A stretch of DNA of 64,000 bases from Oegoconia quadripuncta (Eukaryota; Arthropoda; Insecta; Lepidoptera; Autostichidae), in NCBI GenBank assembly GCA_949316235.1, contig OX438749.1:32932022-32996021 (forward strand). The letters are read 5' to 3'. Positions 13,601 through 23,400 of this stretch are shown piece after piece. Both the position numbers and the translations under genes were made by a program. Position 1 is the stretch's first letter; each line of letters opens with the position of its first letter. Under the pieces are notes generated by a model. That model saw nothing but the letters and a program-made list of their open reading frames with translations, was not told the origin of the DNA and searched no databases.

Positions 13601-14941
13601 ATATGTCTATTTATTTACAAAAAAAATTGTAAGTCTAAGTATTTGTGTAGTTTATCAACCATCTGGTATCCATAATACAAGCCTAGTTGCTTAGTGTGGA
13701 ACTAGATGGCGCTGTGTGTATGTGCAAAGATATTTATTATTATTATAGTATTAAAAAAATGATTTTTTATTTAATAAATAAATATTTACGTTTGATGTTA
13801 CTTATTTTAGACGATATTGGTCATCCCCGAATAGCAAAAATGTGTTTTGAACTAAGTTGAATTCGAAACTAAAATAAGTCAAGTCCTGTCAAATTATAGT
13901 TATGTTTGTAATTTTCCGAATAGCAAACGACATTCGTCTTTAACTAAACCTTTTTTTTATGCATAACGGGTTGGTACTTGACCTCAATCACACCAGATGT
14001 TAAGTGAAGATGAGGTCGAAGGTGGAAGCGTACTGACCCGGAAACCCCAACACATTTAGGGGACTGGCTATCTTATCTCTGACAACCGGAACACAACAAT
14101 GCTATTAGCATTGCTGCTTGGCGGCAGATTTAGATAAGATGATGGTAGCTAACCAGGCGGACATTTAAAATAGTTTAGTCTAGTTGGTGTACATCCGAAT
14201 CGACACCAATAACGTCCAACAAGCGTCCAAACATTCGACCAGTGTGACCAGTGGCTGACGATGGTGATGTCATTTTTACAGATTCGGCCATGTTTGTGGA
14301 ATGAGGCTACTGCCGTATTTTAATAAATGGCAATACATGTATAAGAACTTCGACAACATGTGCGCTTTGGAGAGAGAGAACTGCTTCAACGACAGCAAAC
14401 GTAAGCTTGCCCTTAATACCTCGATCGATAGTCGGCAAACAGAGTAGTCTCAAACTTATAAGTAGTCTACCACTGTACGTTTCTCAAGCAACTTCCTACC
14501 ACGTACGACTATCCTGTGGAACGGACTTCCTGCAGCGGTATTGCCCAACGAGTACGACATTGGAACCTTCAAGAGACGAGCCTACACCTTCCTCAAAGGC
14601 CGGCAACGCATCTGTGACCCTTTTGGTGTTGCGGGTGTCCATGGGCGGCGGTGATTGCTTTCCATCAGGTGACCCGCATGCTAGTTAGTTTGCCGCCCTC
14701 TCATATAAAAAAAATGCAATAAAAATGCAGAATAATGTACGGCAAAAGTCAGTGATGGTGTACAAGTGAAGGAAAGTGTAAATTAAAGTGCGTAACGAAA
14801 CTTTAGGGTTCCCACAAATAGACGTCAAAATCTTCCGTAAAGTATTCTGTCACTTTTCTGAGAAAAAATAAACTTACTAAAATAACCTTTTTGTTCACAG
14901 GACTGAGTAAGTATTGTCAACATTACATAGGCCCGTATTAA
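1621..14941 (+). CDS. Secreted atypical Kazal-domain protein, six-exon gene (span)
   Basis: Exons 1621-1663, 5217-5286, 9608-9826, 12052-12231, 14282-14400 and 14901-14941 join in frame at every junction (phases 1,2,2,2,1) and encode 223 residues. Residues 1-15 form a signal peptide ([15 protein letters not shown]). Residues 16-37 are Thr/acidic. Residues 50-63 are basic ([10 protein letters not shown]), possibly a processing site. Residues 116-141 are Thr/Ser-rich and mucin-like, with an N-V-T glycosylation sequon. Residues 161-216 carry six cysteines (161,165,176,198,205,216) with the Kazal signatures I-C-P, V-C-G and F-x-N-x-C. Kazal domains bind serine proteases in extracellular fluid, so a secreted inhibitor or binding protein is inferred. 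Spacing is unusual: 21 residues between Cys3 and Cys4 (about 10 in classical Kazal) and 6 between Cys4 and Cys5, so inhibition is not assured. The terminal exon is interrupted by a MITE. I cannot name an orthologue. Confidence 0.75.
2470..2690 (-). mobile_element. tRNA-derived SINE2, diverged head
   Basis: Reverse B box GGGATTCGAACCC at 2607-2619 and the body ATACTAGAAAACG...CATAAATAT shared with copies at 21751 and 57520. The A-box end is replaced by unrelated sequence. Confidence 0.6.
3574..3810 (+). mobile_element. SINE3 body copy
   Basis: From AATGTCCGCCTGGCTAGCTA to the ATCAGGTGTGATTG...GTCAAGTG...ATAAAAAAAA end. It lacks the tRNA-like head seen at 36779 and 31250. Confidence 0.65.
3845..3977 (+). 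mobile_element. LINE 3' tail (family L, TATTG repeats)
   Basis: GGTTGCCTGGAAGAGATCGC to (TGTAT)n. The same tail lies at 11870-12040, and inverted at 25328-25510 and 34042-34230. Confidence 0.6.
4164..4456. repeat. 23-bp palindromic minisatellite, about 12.7 units
   Basis: The unit GGTTACCAGTGTATATGCACACT contains the palindrome ACTGGT-N-ACCAGT. Point variants are scattered. Overlapping open frames through it are by-products of the repeat. Confidence 0.9.
5217..5286 (+). CDS. Kazal-like gene exon 2
   Basis: Acceptor TTTGGTTTCAG and donor GG/GTAAGT flank 70 bases. In the phase set by exon 1 it encodes [22 protein letters not shown] with no stop. It ends with two bases of a Gly codon completed by exon 3. 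The peptide is Thr-rich then acidic/Tyr-rich, as expected for the start of a mature secreted chain. Confidence 0.7.
5424..5843 (+). mobile_element. MITE-B copy 1
   Basis: Ends TATTAGGTCCTTACCTATGA and GACCCAATA form terminal inverted repeats. It matches copies at 15760, 34979 and 56304 over about 425 bases. Confidence 0.75.
5844..9607. other. Kazal-like gene intron 2, distal part
   Basis: Dispersed repeats: an AACTTCAAGCATTTATTTCA block at 6580-6650, a GAGTTCCCGCCAAAA repeat at 7135-7386 and 7618-7728, a block at 7500-7620 shared with 13130-13230, a block at 8389-8465 shared inverted with 46763-46837, and a LINE relic at 8698-9038. Nothing else recognised. Confidence 0.5.
8698..9038 (-). pseudogene. 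Non-LTR retrotransposon C-terminal remnant, frameshifted
   Basis: Two overlapping frames give [18 protein letters not shown] and [20 protein letters not shown]...RISLAI...ASLLGTIP, the same signature as 180-443, with a frameshift near 8870. Tail-like sequence continues to about 8560. Confidence 0.65.
9608..9826 (+). CDS. Kazal-like gene exon 3 (basic region)
   Basis: Acceptor AACGTTTTTAG and donor ACAG/GTGGGT. The only frame open through all 219 bases is the one set by exon 2. It encodes 72 residues containing [15 protein letters not shown] and ending [12 protein letters not shown]. The Trp/Tyr/Gly-rich end and lack of low complexity argue for real coding sequence. A MITE fragment and a LINE 3' fragment begin 17 bases after the exon. 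Confidence 0.75.
9843..9906 (+). mobile_element. MITE-A fragment
   Basis: CGCCCGTTTAATAAACCATT...GAGAACAGTCTTGTGACTGG...AAACGTGT, the left 60 bases of MITE-A, fused directly to a LINE fragment. It begins 17 bases after exon 3 of the Kazal-like gene. Confidence 0.65.
9906..10020 (+). pseudogene. LINE family C 3' coding fragment
   Basis: Encodes [19 protein letters not shown], the same peptide as in the 14512 copy, then loses similarity. Confidence 0.6.
10534..10738 (+). mobile_element. SINE3 body copy
   Basis: CTACCACCATCTTATCTAAA to ATCAGGTGTGATTGAGGTCA and an A-rich end. Confidence 0.65.
10740..11130 (-). pseudogene. LINE relic, same family as 29222-29530
   Basis: The inverse sequence shares KGNVYAF and the stretch read as AAGGGCAATGTATACGCTTT with the opposite-strand copy. 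Decayed, no long frame. Confidence 0.45.
11465..11743 (+). mobile_element. tRNA-derived SINE1
   Basis: Complete head, GGGTTCGCATCCCGC B box, body and AGATGGCGCTGTGTGTATGT end, in Kazal-like intron 3. Confidence 0.75.
11870..12040 (+). mobile_element. LINE 3' tail (family L)
   Basis: GGAAGAGATCGCTTTGAGTG...GCAATAAAGAG then (TATTG)n. The tail ends about 12 bases before the exon 4 splice site. Confidence 0.6.
12052..12231 (+). CDS. Kazal-like gene exon 4 (Thr-rich linker, first two Kazal Cys)
   Basis: Acceptor CAATGTTACAG and donor TCGAG/GTGTGG. The phase from exon 3 gives [19 protein letters not shown], further Thr/Pro-rich sequence, then [20 protein letters not shown]. The GC-rich third positions contrast with the AT-rich intron. 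A second GT at 12237 (GTAATC) is a possible donor, but joining it to exon 5 gives an early stop, so GTGTGG is preferred. The acceptor lies about 12 bases beyond the pentameric tail of a LINE. Confidence 0.75.
12356..12587. repeat. Hairpin element: 44-bp inverted arms, GC-rich 144-bp loop
   Basis: Arms 12356-12399 and 12544-12587 pair with a single mismatch (TATAGTTCTCGAGGCGTAAG... against its complement). The loop is strongly GC-rich. It lies 125 bases past exon 4. Confidence 0.85.
12770..12955 (-). pseudogene. LINE ORF2 C-terminal fragment
   Basis: The minus strand reads [27 protein letters not shown], typical of the end of a lepidopteran LINE ORF2. A TGATATCATT block follows at 13050-13240. 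Confidence 0.5.
13467..13742 (+). mobile_element. tRNA-derived SINE1
   Basis: GACGACCCGTTTGGTGTAGT head, GGGTTCGAATCCCGC B box, AGATGGCGCTGTGTGTATGT end. Confidence 0.75.
13948..14171 (-). mobile_element. SINE3 body copy
   Basis: Inverse of the SINE3 body, from a T run and CAACGGGTTGGTACTTGACC to GCCAGGCGGACATTTAAA-like sequence, 110 bases before exon 5. Confidence 0.65.
14282..14400 (+). CDS. Kazal-like gene exon 5 (Kazal core)
   Basis: Acceptor GTCATTTTTACAG and donor AAAC/GTAAGC. In phase it encodes [20 protein letters not shown] then [20 protein letters not shown], giving Cys3 to Cys5 of the domain. The other two frames meet stops. Aromatic-rich spacing between Cys3 and Cys4 is the unusual part. 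N-D-S is a second N-glycosylation sequon. Confidence 0.75.
14512..14712 (+). pseudogene. LINE family C 3' end
   Basis: Encodes [20 protein letters not shown] and [19 protein letters not shown], the usual C-terminus of a CR1/Jockey-like ORF2, then the GTGACCCGCATGCTAG...CTCTCATAT-A(n) tail. Confidence 0.65.
14901..14941 (+). CDS. Kazal-like gene exon 6, terminal exon completed by a MITE
   Basis: A strong acceptor (CCTTTTTGTTCACAG) is followed by [10 protein letters not shown], which supplies the sixth cysteine. A MITE starts at 14930, so the last codons (Gly-Pro-Tyr) and the TAA at 14939-14941 are MITE sequence. Reading past the element from its second ATA target copy gives D-A-V-L-TAA, stop at 15277-15279, probably the ancestral end. 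A perfect GTAAGT at 14907 could instead define a 6-base microexon; I consider that less likely. Confidence 0.6.
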
Positions 14942-15261
14942 TAAATCAATCTCAATAGAAGTCTTGAGGCTGTATCAACCGAGACACGTCTTAAGAAGTT
15001 GACGCTATCTCAAGCTCCGTGCTAATTTATAAACCAATCTTTAGGTCTACTCAGCTGAGATCACTTCTCAAGTATTCGCCTCAGCGGCGAATGAATTGTC
15101 TTCAGTTCCGTTTATTAATACGTGAAACTCTCAAGTGAGTACTGCTTGAGTATGCACGTGCTTTTCAGGTCTCAAGTTAGGTTTATTAATCAACACGTTT
15201 ACTTGAGACCGATCATACATAAGACTGTTCTCAATCTTGAGAATAGTTTATTAATACGGCC
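14930..15261 (-). mobile_element. MITE-A copy inside Kazal-like terminal exon
   Basis: GGCCCGTATTAATAAA...TTATTAATACGGCC with ATA on both sides (14927-14929, 15262-15264). The internal order is reversed relative to the 43241 copy. Confidence 0.8.
14940..14945 (+). promoter_or_regulatory. Possible polyadenylation hexamer inside MITE
   Basis: AATAAA overlaps the MITE-derived stop codon of the Kazal-like gene. The element's terminal repeat (GGCCCGTATTAATAAA) carries it in every copy. Whether it is used is unknown. Confidence 0.35.
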
Positions 15262-15759
15262 ATAGACGCTGTCCTCTAAAGTATTCAAAAAAGATGATAG
15301 GATTTCGTATGGTAGGTATAATATATGCTCCGTACATGGATTTGGGGTCAAAAAGGTCACTTTGAACTACATCTGCAATCAATTCGTTTCCTCACCTCTA
15401 AGTTTTGATAAATTACTATCTTCGAACCGGTATATAAGTTGGTTATTGCACTTATTTTTATCTAGAGCTACCCCTAAGTCTAGGGACACGCCTGTGGAAG
15501 GATAGGTATCATCAACACTCGATCACGTTGAAACAGCAGTGGGCCACGTGTATGCAAACTGACATCTAAGCATCCCGGACCTCGCACTGCGCCATAAGCA
15601 ATCCTACACCACAACACCCTCCACACGATGGGTCATCGTAATTGACCATCATCATGTTCCATCGTGTAGAGGAGCTGGGAATCATCGTGGCGGCAGCAAA
15701 CCCATATAAATGGTTTTAATTGTTTTCATAATAATTAATGTATTGATACAAAACGCTAC

Positions 15760-16175
15760 GGCTCTTATGAATTGGAGTTTTTTTTTCTTCGTTAATCATT
15801 ATGTACCGATTCCTGCGATTTTCAAAGCTATATCCAAATTTGTTTTTTATTTGGAAAACGGAATATTATTTCAAGGTTTCACATGAAATAGTTTTTAATT
15901 TCTGGGCTAAATCACATAATAAAAGAAATTTGAACAGAGCTCTTTTCATGTGCTTGCCATAATAATTTCTTAGGTTCGCTGAAACTTTTATAAAGCGGTT
16001 ACTTTTAAATATTAACGCTGCCTATACTTAACTTAATGTTATCCGTTATACACACAAGTTTAGCTAAATTTGGATTTGCCGTTCTAAAAAAAAATCAAAA
16101 ATGTTTGTATGGAGAAAACAGTCTTAATGAAATTCTTCATACAAAACGCCAATTTCATAGGTAAGGACCTAATAT
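15760..16175 (-). mobile_element. MITE-B copy 2
   Basis: Inverse orientation, ends AATTGGAGTTTTTTT and CATAGGTAAGGACCTAATA. Confidence 0.75.
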
Positions 16176-16395
16176 AAAATAAAAACACACTCGATATGTC
16201 GCAAAGGGACAGTGGGGCACATTTTTTCCAACGGCCCATTAACATTTCTACGCCATCTTTTGTCGATTAGCGACACTTGTATTGCATCCAATAATAATTA
16301 AATGATGCTGTATTACCTGTCCATTGGTATCGCTGTATTAGTTAATCTGTGGTACAATTACCACTTTGAAAAATTATTAAAGTCTTGCCATTTTT

Positions 16396-16845
16396 CAAAA
16401 TCAAAATCAAAAATATTTTATTCAATGTAGGATACAAAAATATCACTTATTGAAAGTCAACATGTTATTTTTTTTAAACTACATCGCTTCACAAGTTGTT
16501 ATGGTTAGGGAGAAGAAACGACAAGAAACTCCGCAACAACACGATTCAATTAGTTTCCATCTTTACAATAATATTACATTTTATATTACATATTACAAAA
16601 CAATAGCAATTAACATAACGACCAGCTAACACCAGGCCTTCTTATCGCCTAAATAATCATCTATCCTGTAATAACCCTTCTTACACAGAGTTTCTTTAAT
16701 GTGGCGTTTAAATTTCTGCTCTGTTAAACTCAATACATGTTCTGGTATTTTATTGTAAAAGCGTATGCTGTGTCCCACAAAGGATGTGCTAACCTTGCTA
16801 AGTCTAAATTGTGGAATTTCAATTTTATTTTTATTTTTTCTTTTT
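16396..16845 (-). pseudogene. LINE 3' relic
   Basis: TCAAAATCAAAAATATTTTA start (inverse tail) and the minus-strand match to the KGxxCxAF(Y/I)xK LINE end also seen near 10820. Decayed. Confidence 0.45.
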
Positions 16846-16861
16846 TAAATTAATCTTGCAG

Positions 16862-16918
16862 TGTGGTGGGCCGTACATAGAGGCCATTGCATGCAGCTAC
16901 TGGGGACTCATAGACTAG
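16862..16918 (+). CDS. Candidate extra terminal exon, Kazal-like
   Basis: A long pyrimidine-rich tract ending CTTGCAG precedes an open stretch reading CGGPYIEAIACSYWGLID then TAG. It resembles exon 6 of the Kazal-like gene (C-x2-Y-I-D-A versus C-x3-Y-I-E-A, sharing the bases TACATAGA). It is not in the phase left by exon 5. The phase-compatible frame instead runs to a TGA at 17077-17079 and encodes a basic, unrecognised peptide. It may be a relic exon of a paralogue or chance. Confidence 0.3.
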   Translation, partial: CGGPYIEAIACSYWGLID

Positions 16919-18522
16919 TAAATACAGACCCGACCGGCCTAGTGTCGCGAGCCGCCTGGTGGGGAGGATTGTCTCTAAAGTCTCACAAAAGATATCACAA
17001 AGGTCGCCGCTTTATCACACGTCCCAAGCTCAATCGAGTTAAAATGCGAACATTTTATATTAAACGTGATTTACTATGATAAAGTATGAAATGAATCTGA
17101 CGCACGCTGGCAATTCATGCCGAACTACGATCAGGGAAGTTCCCTGTGTCTGTACGTGGTAGGTACATACGATTCACATTGATGGAGTGCGTCGCTGTGA
17201 TCGCATCGCCCATCGCCATGGAACACACAACGTATAGACGCCTAATATTTAATTGAAAGTGTTGCCAGCTAAATGAAGTACAAGGGAGGCGGGGTACCGG
17301 CCCTATTGAATTACATCTTTGACTATAGTGTAAAAATTTTTTTTGTTTGTTTAGAGTGCAATTAAGCTGTCAGCTTATATTATAGAAGTAAGATATAAAT
17401 AAATAAAATATTATTTAACTAGAAGGCCGGAACCGCCCTTGCTGACAAAAGTGTTTTATTTTATGAAAAATGGATACCACAGTTCCACTTAATCATAGAT
17501 ATATGCGAACTGCTTTGTAAATTACGCAATTTATGAAAAACTAATTCGAATTTAATCATCCTTTTATGGTTGGTTATAGTTACATCTAGCGTTCATAACC
17601 TGAACCGTTAGTCTGTGTGGCCCATCTTCTTCAATCATTTTTTATTGGGCTCGTCACTTAAAATATCAATAGGTACCGAAAGAAGAATTAGAAATCAAGT
17701 TACTAAAAGAATCTACTGCTAGAAATTACAAATATGTAAGGACCACACAGCCTAACGTTAATTATTTTTGGGTACTCATCCTGTGACAGACGCTCTTTGC
17801 CTGCTAGCAAAGAGTATAGTAACTATTTACCGAGACTGCTAGTAAGAGTCTATCTATACTCTGTAGTGAACTAAGGCCCGCATACCACAATCTTACTAAC
17901 AAGTTAGTATTTCAGAATATTACTCAAGCGTAGATCTGCGCTTGAGTATAATTAAAAAGAGATGCCTCTTACAAGTTACATAAAGCTGTTTGTGATGGTC
18001 CCGTTTATTGTAATAATGGTCGTGGTTTACAGAAAATTACGTTTACATCGAGTAAAATAATTAATATTGCACAATAGGCGCGATCTTTTATACGTTCGTC
18101 GCGATCTCGCAGCGAGGACGGCCGACACTCTACGGAAGGGCGCGAGGGCAGTGGATGCGCGAACTTTAAATTTATATTTTCTCACGTTACATGTTCCTTT
18201 TTAACTGACCTCAAGCGGAGATCTCTGCCTGAGTAACATTCTGTAACACGGGCCTTACTGAACACTGATGAAAAACATTTTTCTATGTTTACAAAGCAGA
18301 CACTTATTGAGAATGCGTGACTTTCTAAAAATGCGAACTTTTGAAATGTGAACGTGAATCTATAATTCTCGCATTCACATCGACATTATTGGAATTTGTA
18401 ACGATATCGACGTTCTCCGCCAATTGTAGATCGTAATTATGAATTTATATTGGCTATGCCCTAATTTTCTTAGCTACTCTAACACGAACATGTGATGAAG
18501 TGGGATTATCATCAACACGCAT

Positions 18523-18660
18523 GTTTTTTTATGCACAACGGGTTGGTACTTGACCTCAATCATACCTGATGTTAAGTGAAAATGAGGTCGAAGGGGTAAG
18601 CGTACTGACCCGGAAACCCCAACACATTTGGGGGACTGGCTATCTTATCTCTGACAACCG
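18523..18660 (-). mobile_element. SINE3 fragment
   Basis: T run, CACAACGGGTTGGTACTTGA to TATCTTATCTCTGACAACCG, then breaks off. Confidence 0.6.
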
Positions 18661-20268
18661 AATCTGGGCCATTCGCGAATTCGCGCAGAGGCATGCTATG
18701 GTATAGAGGAGACGTTTGGCACACCTGACGTTCAAGGTCCCAGTGCTGATCAATGAGATCCAATCTTCAGTCCAATCCTCGTTAGAAGTTTACATGAGTA
18801 GATAGTTCTAGTATATTCTGTTTTAATAAATATTTGTACATATTGAAGTGTATTTTATTAATTGCTTAAAATTATTATAATTAGTTAATAGTGCTAGACA
18901 TGTGTGCTGTGCTTTAAAGACAATAAAGAAGATAAGCCTACCACCGCGGTTCGAGTTACATACCAATATATCGTTTTATTGCGATGTGTTGCTATTGGTA
19001 GGCAAGTAATTAAAAAGTTGTTTTTTCATGCTACCAGGTTGTACTGCCTTCTAATAAATAGTTAAATCAACCTAGGAACTATTCTTTTAATGCAATGGAA
19101 TACTGTAAACATACTTAATTACTGTATTTTTAATGGTTGTCATTGTTATCTTATTGCGATCTTTACCTCCAAATATCTGGGGAATGTGACACTTTAGGGT
19201 AATATATTACTTAACATTTTTTGTTCTTGTAAGGATCCTCTATCCATATCTTCGTTACGCACTTTACCTGTACACCATATACTCATCATCACTGAATTTT
19301 GTTGTACAACATTCTGCGGCTATTAACCTTCAAATAAAAACAAAAATGCAACAAAGCCCCCACATTCTACGAAAGAAATTGAGAAAATAATGACAACTCT
19401 ACTCTCCTACTTTAACATTTACGACGTGGTCAAGGCGACAATGCGTGCGCAAAGGGATCAAACGGCAACGAACATTTTTCTATGGAAACTGGCATATCGA
19501 CCCGCCGCGATTTTGATTTTGATTAACTTATATATATTTATATACATAAAAACAAAAATGCAACAACACTTGCTGAGTTCCTGCCAGAAAGCCCCCACAC
19601 TTTCTTTCGTAGAGTGTGAAATCATCCGTAAAACATTCTGCCCTTACAGCAGCAGGTAACATGGTATTCTGCCACTTTACTGAAGAATACTAGGATGTGT
19701 TGGCTCAGATCCCTTTGCCTTCCAACATTGTTGAAGATAACCAAAAAAAAAGTAGTATGTGGCAGTTTTTTTAGCCCATGGATGGCAGGATTCGTAATTT
19801 GGTGATGTTCACACTATTCCAGAAGCTAGGGGAAAACCTGCAGGGAAAACATTTGGAGGTGGCATCTAAAATATAGTGATTATTATTCTCTTTGGTGGCA
19901 CCACGAACAAAGTAAACAAAAAACAGTTGTGCGAACTACAGAAGCACTACCGTTCAACACTGTTTGTCAGTGTTAACATTTTATTGACAGACGAACGCTT
20001 TTTATGTGTATTAATTTTTATATTCCTATTCGATGACTAATGAAAACATGTTTATTTAAAAACAATCTCCAAAACGTCAAGTAACGGTACAATTCTATCT
20101 ATTCGCTTTCACTTCATTCATTCATGATTCAATCAAAGCAAGCAGGCTTCTGCGTGAATTTTATCCGCACAGTGCATTTTTATTGCTGGATACTGAGATT
20201 GAGCCAATGATTCCATCTAAATTTATTTTAGATGAAGGCTACTTTTTAAATAATTAATACGTGTAAGC

Positions 20269-20441
20269 ATGTCGTTTACCGAGCCTAGTGTGATTGTGAA
20301 AATAGAGCCCATTACGGAAGAATACGAACATGCCACTGGGGCCTGTGGCTTACAAGCGGAAGCCGATGCTGTACCGCAGCCGGAGTTCGTCAGCATCAAG
20401 ATAGAGCCAGAAGACCTAACAGACTCCAGCGATGGTGTAAG
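20269..20441 (+). CDS. Zinc-finger gene exon 1
   Basis: ATG with an upstream in-frame stop. It encodes an acidic region with VKIEP and IKIEPEDL motifs. The donor AAG/GTATTT at 20442 is chosen because it leaves phase 2 as exon 2 requires. The stronger-looking GTAAGG at 20437 would be phase 0 and would not match that acceptor, but could serve another isoform. Confidence 0.75.
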
Positions 20442-23400
20442 GTATTTATGTGTCAAAGTGTCACTTTTTGCTAAGTCTTTATTTGCCTCATCTAACTGGG
20501 CACTCAGGAAAAATACTATACTTGATTTGATAGAATCGGATGTTGTATTTGTTACAATTCAGAACCCCTTCTGTCTAAATTGCCGAATGAGTTTGAGTAG
20601 CTTGAGGTTATTTTATTTTAAAAATATTTAGAGGACACTTACGGTATTACAGATGTAAATACGGTATTACAGGTGTAAGTAAATACATACACCTGAAATA
20701 TTGTGGGCACTGAGGTAAAAATGACTTCTAATTGCTTTTTGCAACCTATATTTTTATGACAAAAGAGGGACATAACAAAGAATTCTTGTTTATACCAACT
20801 TTTAAATCATGCTCGCGGAAAACATTTGGTTTTCTAACTGGTAAACGTAACTATACCAAAAATAGATTCCTTGTTCGTGCATGTAGCCATTTTAATAAAT
20901 ATTTCAATAATGTTGACATATTCTTTGTAAAAATTGGTTCTTTCAAAAGAAATATTGTGAAGAGTTGTCCGACTCACTGGCACTGAGTTGTATTCCTATT
21001 CAAAATTTGGTTTATCTAAAAAGAAAGGGAAATCCTATTAATTGTTATAATCAGATATATATGTAGACATAATATAACCATGTAACTATTTGTAACTTTT
21101 TCATAGATAATTTGGCTATGCAAAGCAACCTGTTGTGTGCAAGTGCCATGATATATGTCATCACTAATTAGTGGAAACTGTTTTGGCTTATGTGTTGTAT
21201 TTTTGTTACAAACCTATTGTATCAGTATTAGCTGTTTGTTTCCCAGAAGTAAATAAAATAAATAATTTAAAAAAAATGTGGCAAGGTACGTTAGGAAAGA
21301 GAAAGGGCCCAACCCTTTAGTATAGTGCTACCCGATTCTAAGGATACTGAACGTGCAGGGAGGTTGATAAGTGTCTTATATATCCTGTCAATCATATTTT
21401 TTTTGCCGGAGTTACATTTTTGTTCAAAGTATCCAAACGCAATCTATTACGAAAACGAAACGCAATACGAAACATCATCACCCTCATCGTCATCCCCATC
21501 CCCAACCCCCTCCCTCCCCCCTGCAGGTAGACCGATTCTAAACTTTTACCAAGAGAAATATTCGAAGACCCAAAAAGCGTTGGTTAGATGACATTATAAC
21601 AGTTGGTGGACGAAAATGTACAGATGTAGTCAAAGACATGAAATGTGGAAGGGGAATGCTTTTTCCCGAATGGGATCAATGGAACAATAAATGAGAATAA
21701 TTAATAAGTAACCATAAACATAAAACTTTCATAATAACACACTATGTTGACGACCGATTGGTGTAGTGGATAGTGACCCTATCAGCGAAACCAACGGTTG
21801 CGGGTGCGAATCCCGCGAGGGGTAAATGTTTGTGTGATGAACACGAACATTTATTCCCGAGTCTTGGATGTTTATATAAATATTTATGTATGTTTATCCG
21901 TTATCTAGTATCCGGGTCATTCTAAGTTAAGAGGTAATATGTTGTATGAAGTGACGGCATGACATTTTTTTTAATATTTTTACTTAAGTATACATCTATG
22001 TTATGGAAACTTTTAAGTTGAAAATATTTACAAAGCGGCCAGTCAATTTATTGGTTTTATCTCGTTTTATAAGTCACCAGGGTAAATACTCAGTACAGGG
22101 TAGAGACAAAATGCACAGGGGAGGATACTTTATGGACAGGGAAGAGAGATAGTCATATTAAAAACGGTTATTTTTAAGAACCAACTTTATTTATTTGTTT
22201 TTATTTTAATTATGAATTATTTATAATCAGACTAATATAATATATTTTTTTGTCTTCTCTCTTATGACTTCGCTTCTTATTTTGTCCACTTTCTTCAGTT
22301 TCAATATGCTTCTCTCCATAGCTCGTTGTGTTGTTTTAATTTTGCCTTTTATGTTATCTGTGAACACCCATGTTTGGCTCGCGTAGGTTAGTGTTGGTAG
22401 TATGCATGTCTCCATAATTGTTTTTTTCATTTTCATGCTATAATTGCCTTTCAAAACCTCTTTATGGCTCCAAAAAAGCGTTCCATGAGTTGTTCACTCG
22501 TCTCATAATTTCCTCTTCGTTTCTGTTTGTATCAAATGAGACCCCTTTTCCGAGGTAGATGTAATCATTTACATAGTCCAATTGTTTTCCTTCGACTCGC
22601 ACTGGCCTTTTGTTGCTGTTTGTCATTATTTTAGTTTTACTTGTGTTCATTTCTAGCCCTATTTTTCTACTTTCTTTGTTTAAGCTCTGTAACATCTCTT
22701 CTAGTTGTTTAACTGTTGTTGCAAAAATTGCGATGTCGTCTGCAAATCTGAGATGTGATAGGTGTTTATCTATTATCCAAACTCCTTTGTTAATAACAAA
22801 ACTAACAGACGCACTAGAACAGTCCATGAAACTAAAATGGCGATGGGCAGGACACGTGTCAAGATACTTGGACAAAAGATGGACACTACAGAGTACCAAT
22901 TGGAAAGGGCCCCTAGGGAAACGAAACATAGGGCGACCCAAAAAAAGATGGGCAGATGAAATAATAGAGATAGCAGGACGTAACTGGATGGAAATAGGAA
23001 AAAACAAAGAGGAATGGAAGGGCTTGGAGGAGGCTTATACCCAACAGGGATTCCAAAGAAATTCTTAAAAATGAAAAACAATATAAAACCATAAAATGTG
23101 ACAATTTAAGGAAATAAAAAGCTTTATTATTATTATTATTATTAATATAATATATAATAGTCAATAATGAAATAAAAAGAAATAAAAAATTCTCTGAGTA
23201 ACAGTATTAAATTTTTCTTGTACTTGTTTCTCTAAAAACATTTTAATCAAAAGGTAACTAAAAAAATTTTTTTTCTAAAACCTGCGTTCAAAGACATGAA
23301 TAGATTCATTAAATGCTTAAAAAAGCTCATTTTTAAGTTAAAGGACGGTAGTTTTTTTAAAACCTGATCCCAGGTGATGAAAGAAATATTGTTATCATTA

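Larger units (their letters stand above)
15262..20268. other. Intergenic repeat-rich region
   Basis: Holds MITE-B (15760-16175), a LINE relic (16396-16845), the candidate exon at 16862, an inverted-repeat element with TCAAGCGTAGATCTGCGCTTGA at 17880-18255 (related to 40770-40905), a SINE3 fragment (18523-18660) and GAGTTCCTGCCAGAAA repeats (19240-19690). 17080-17880 holds nothing recognised. Confidence 0.5.
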
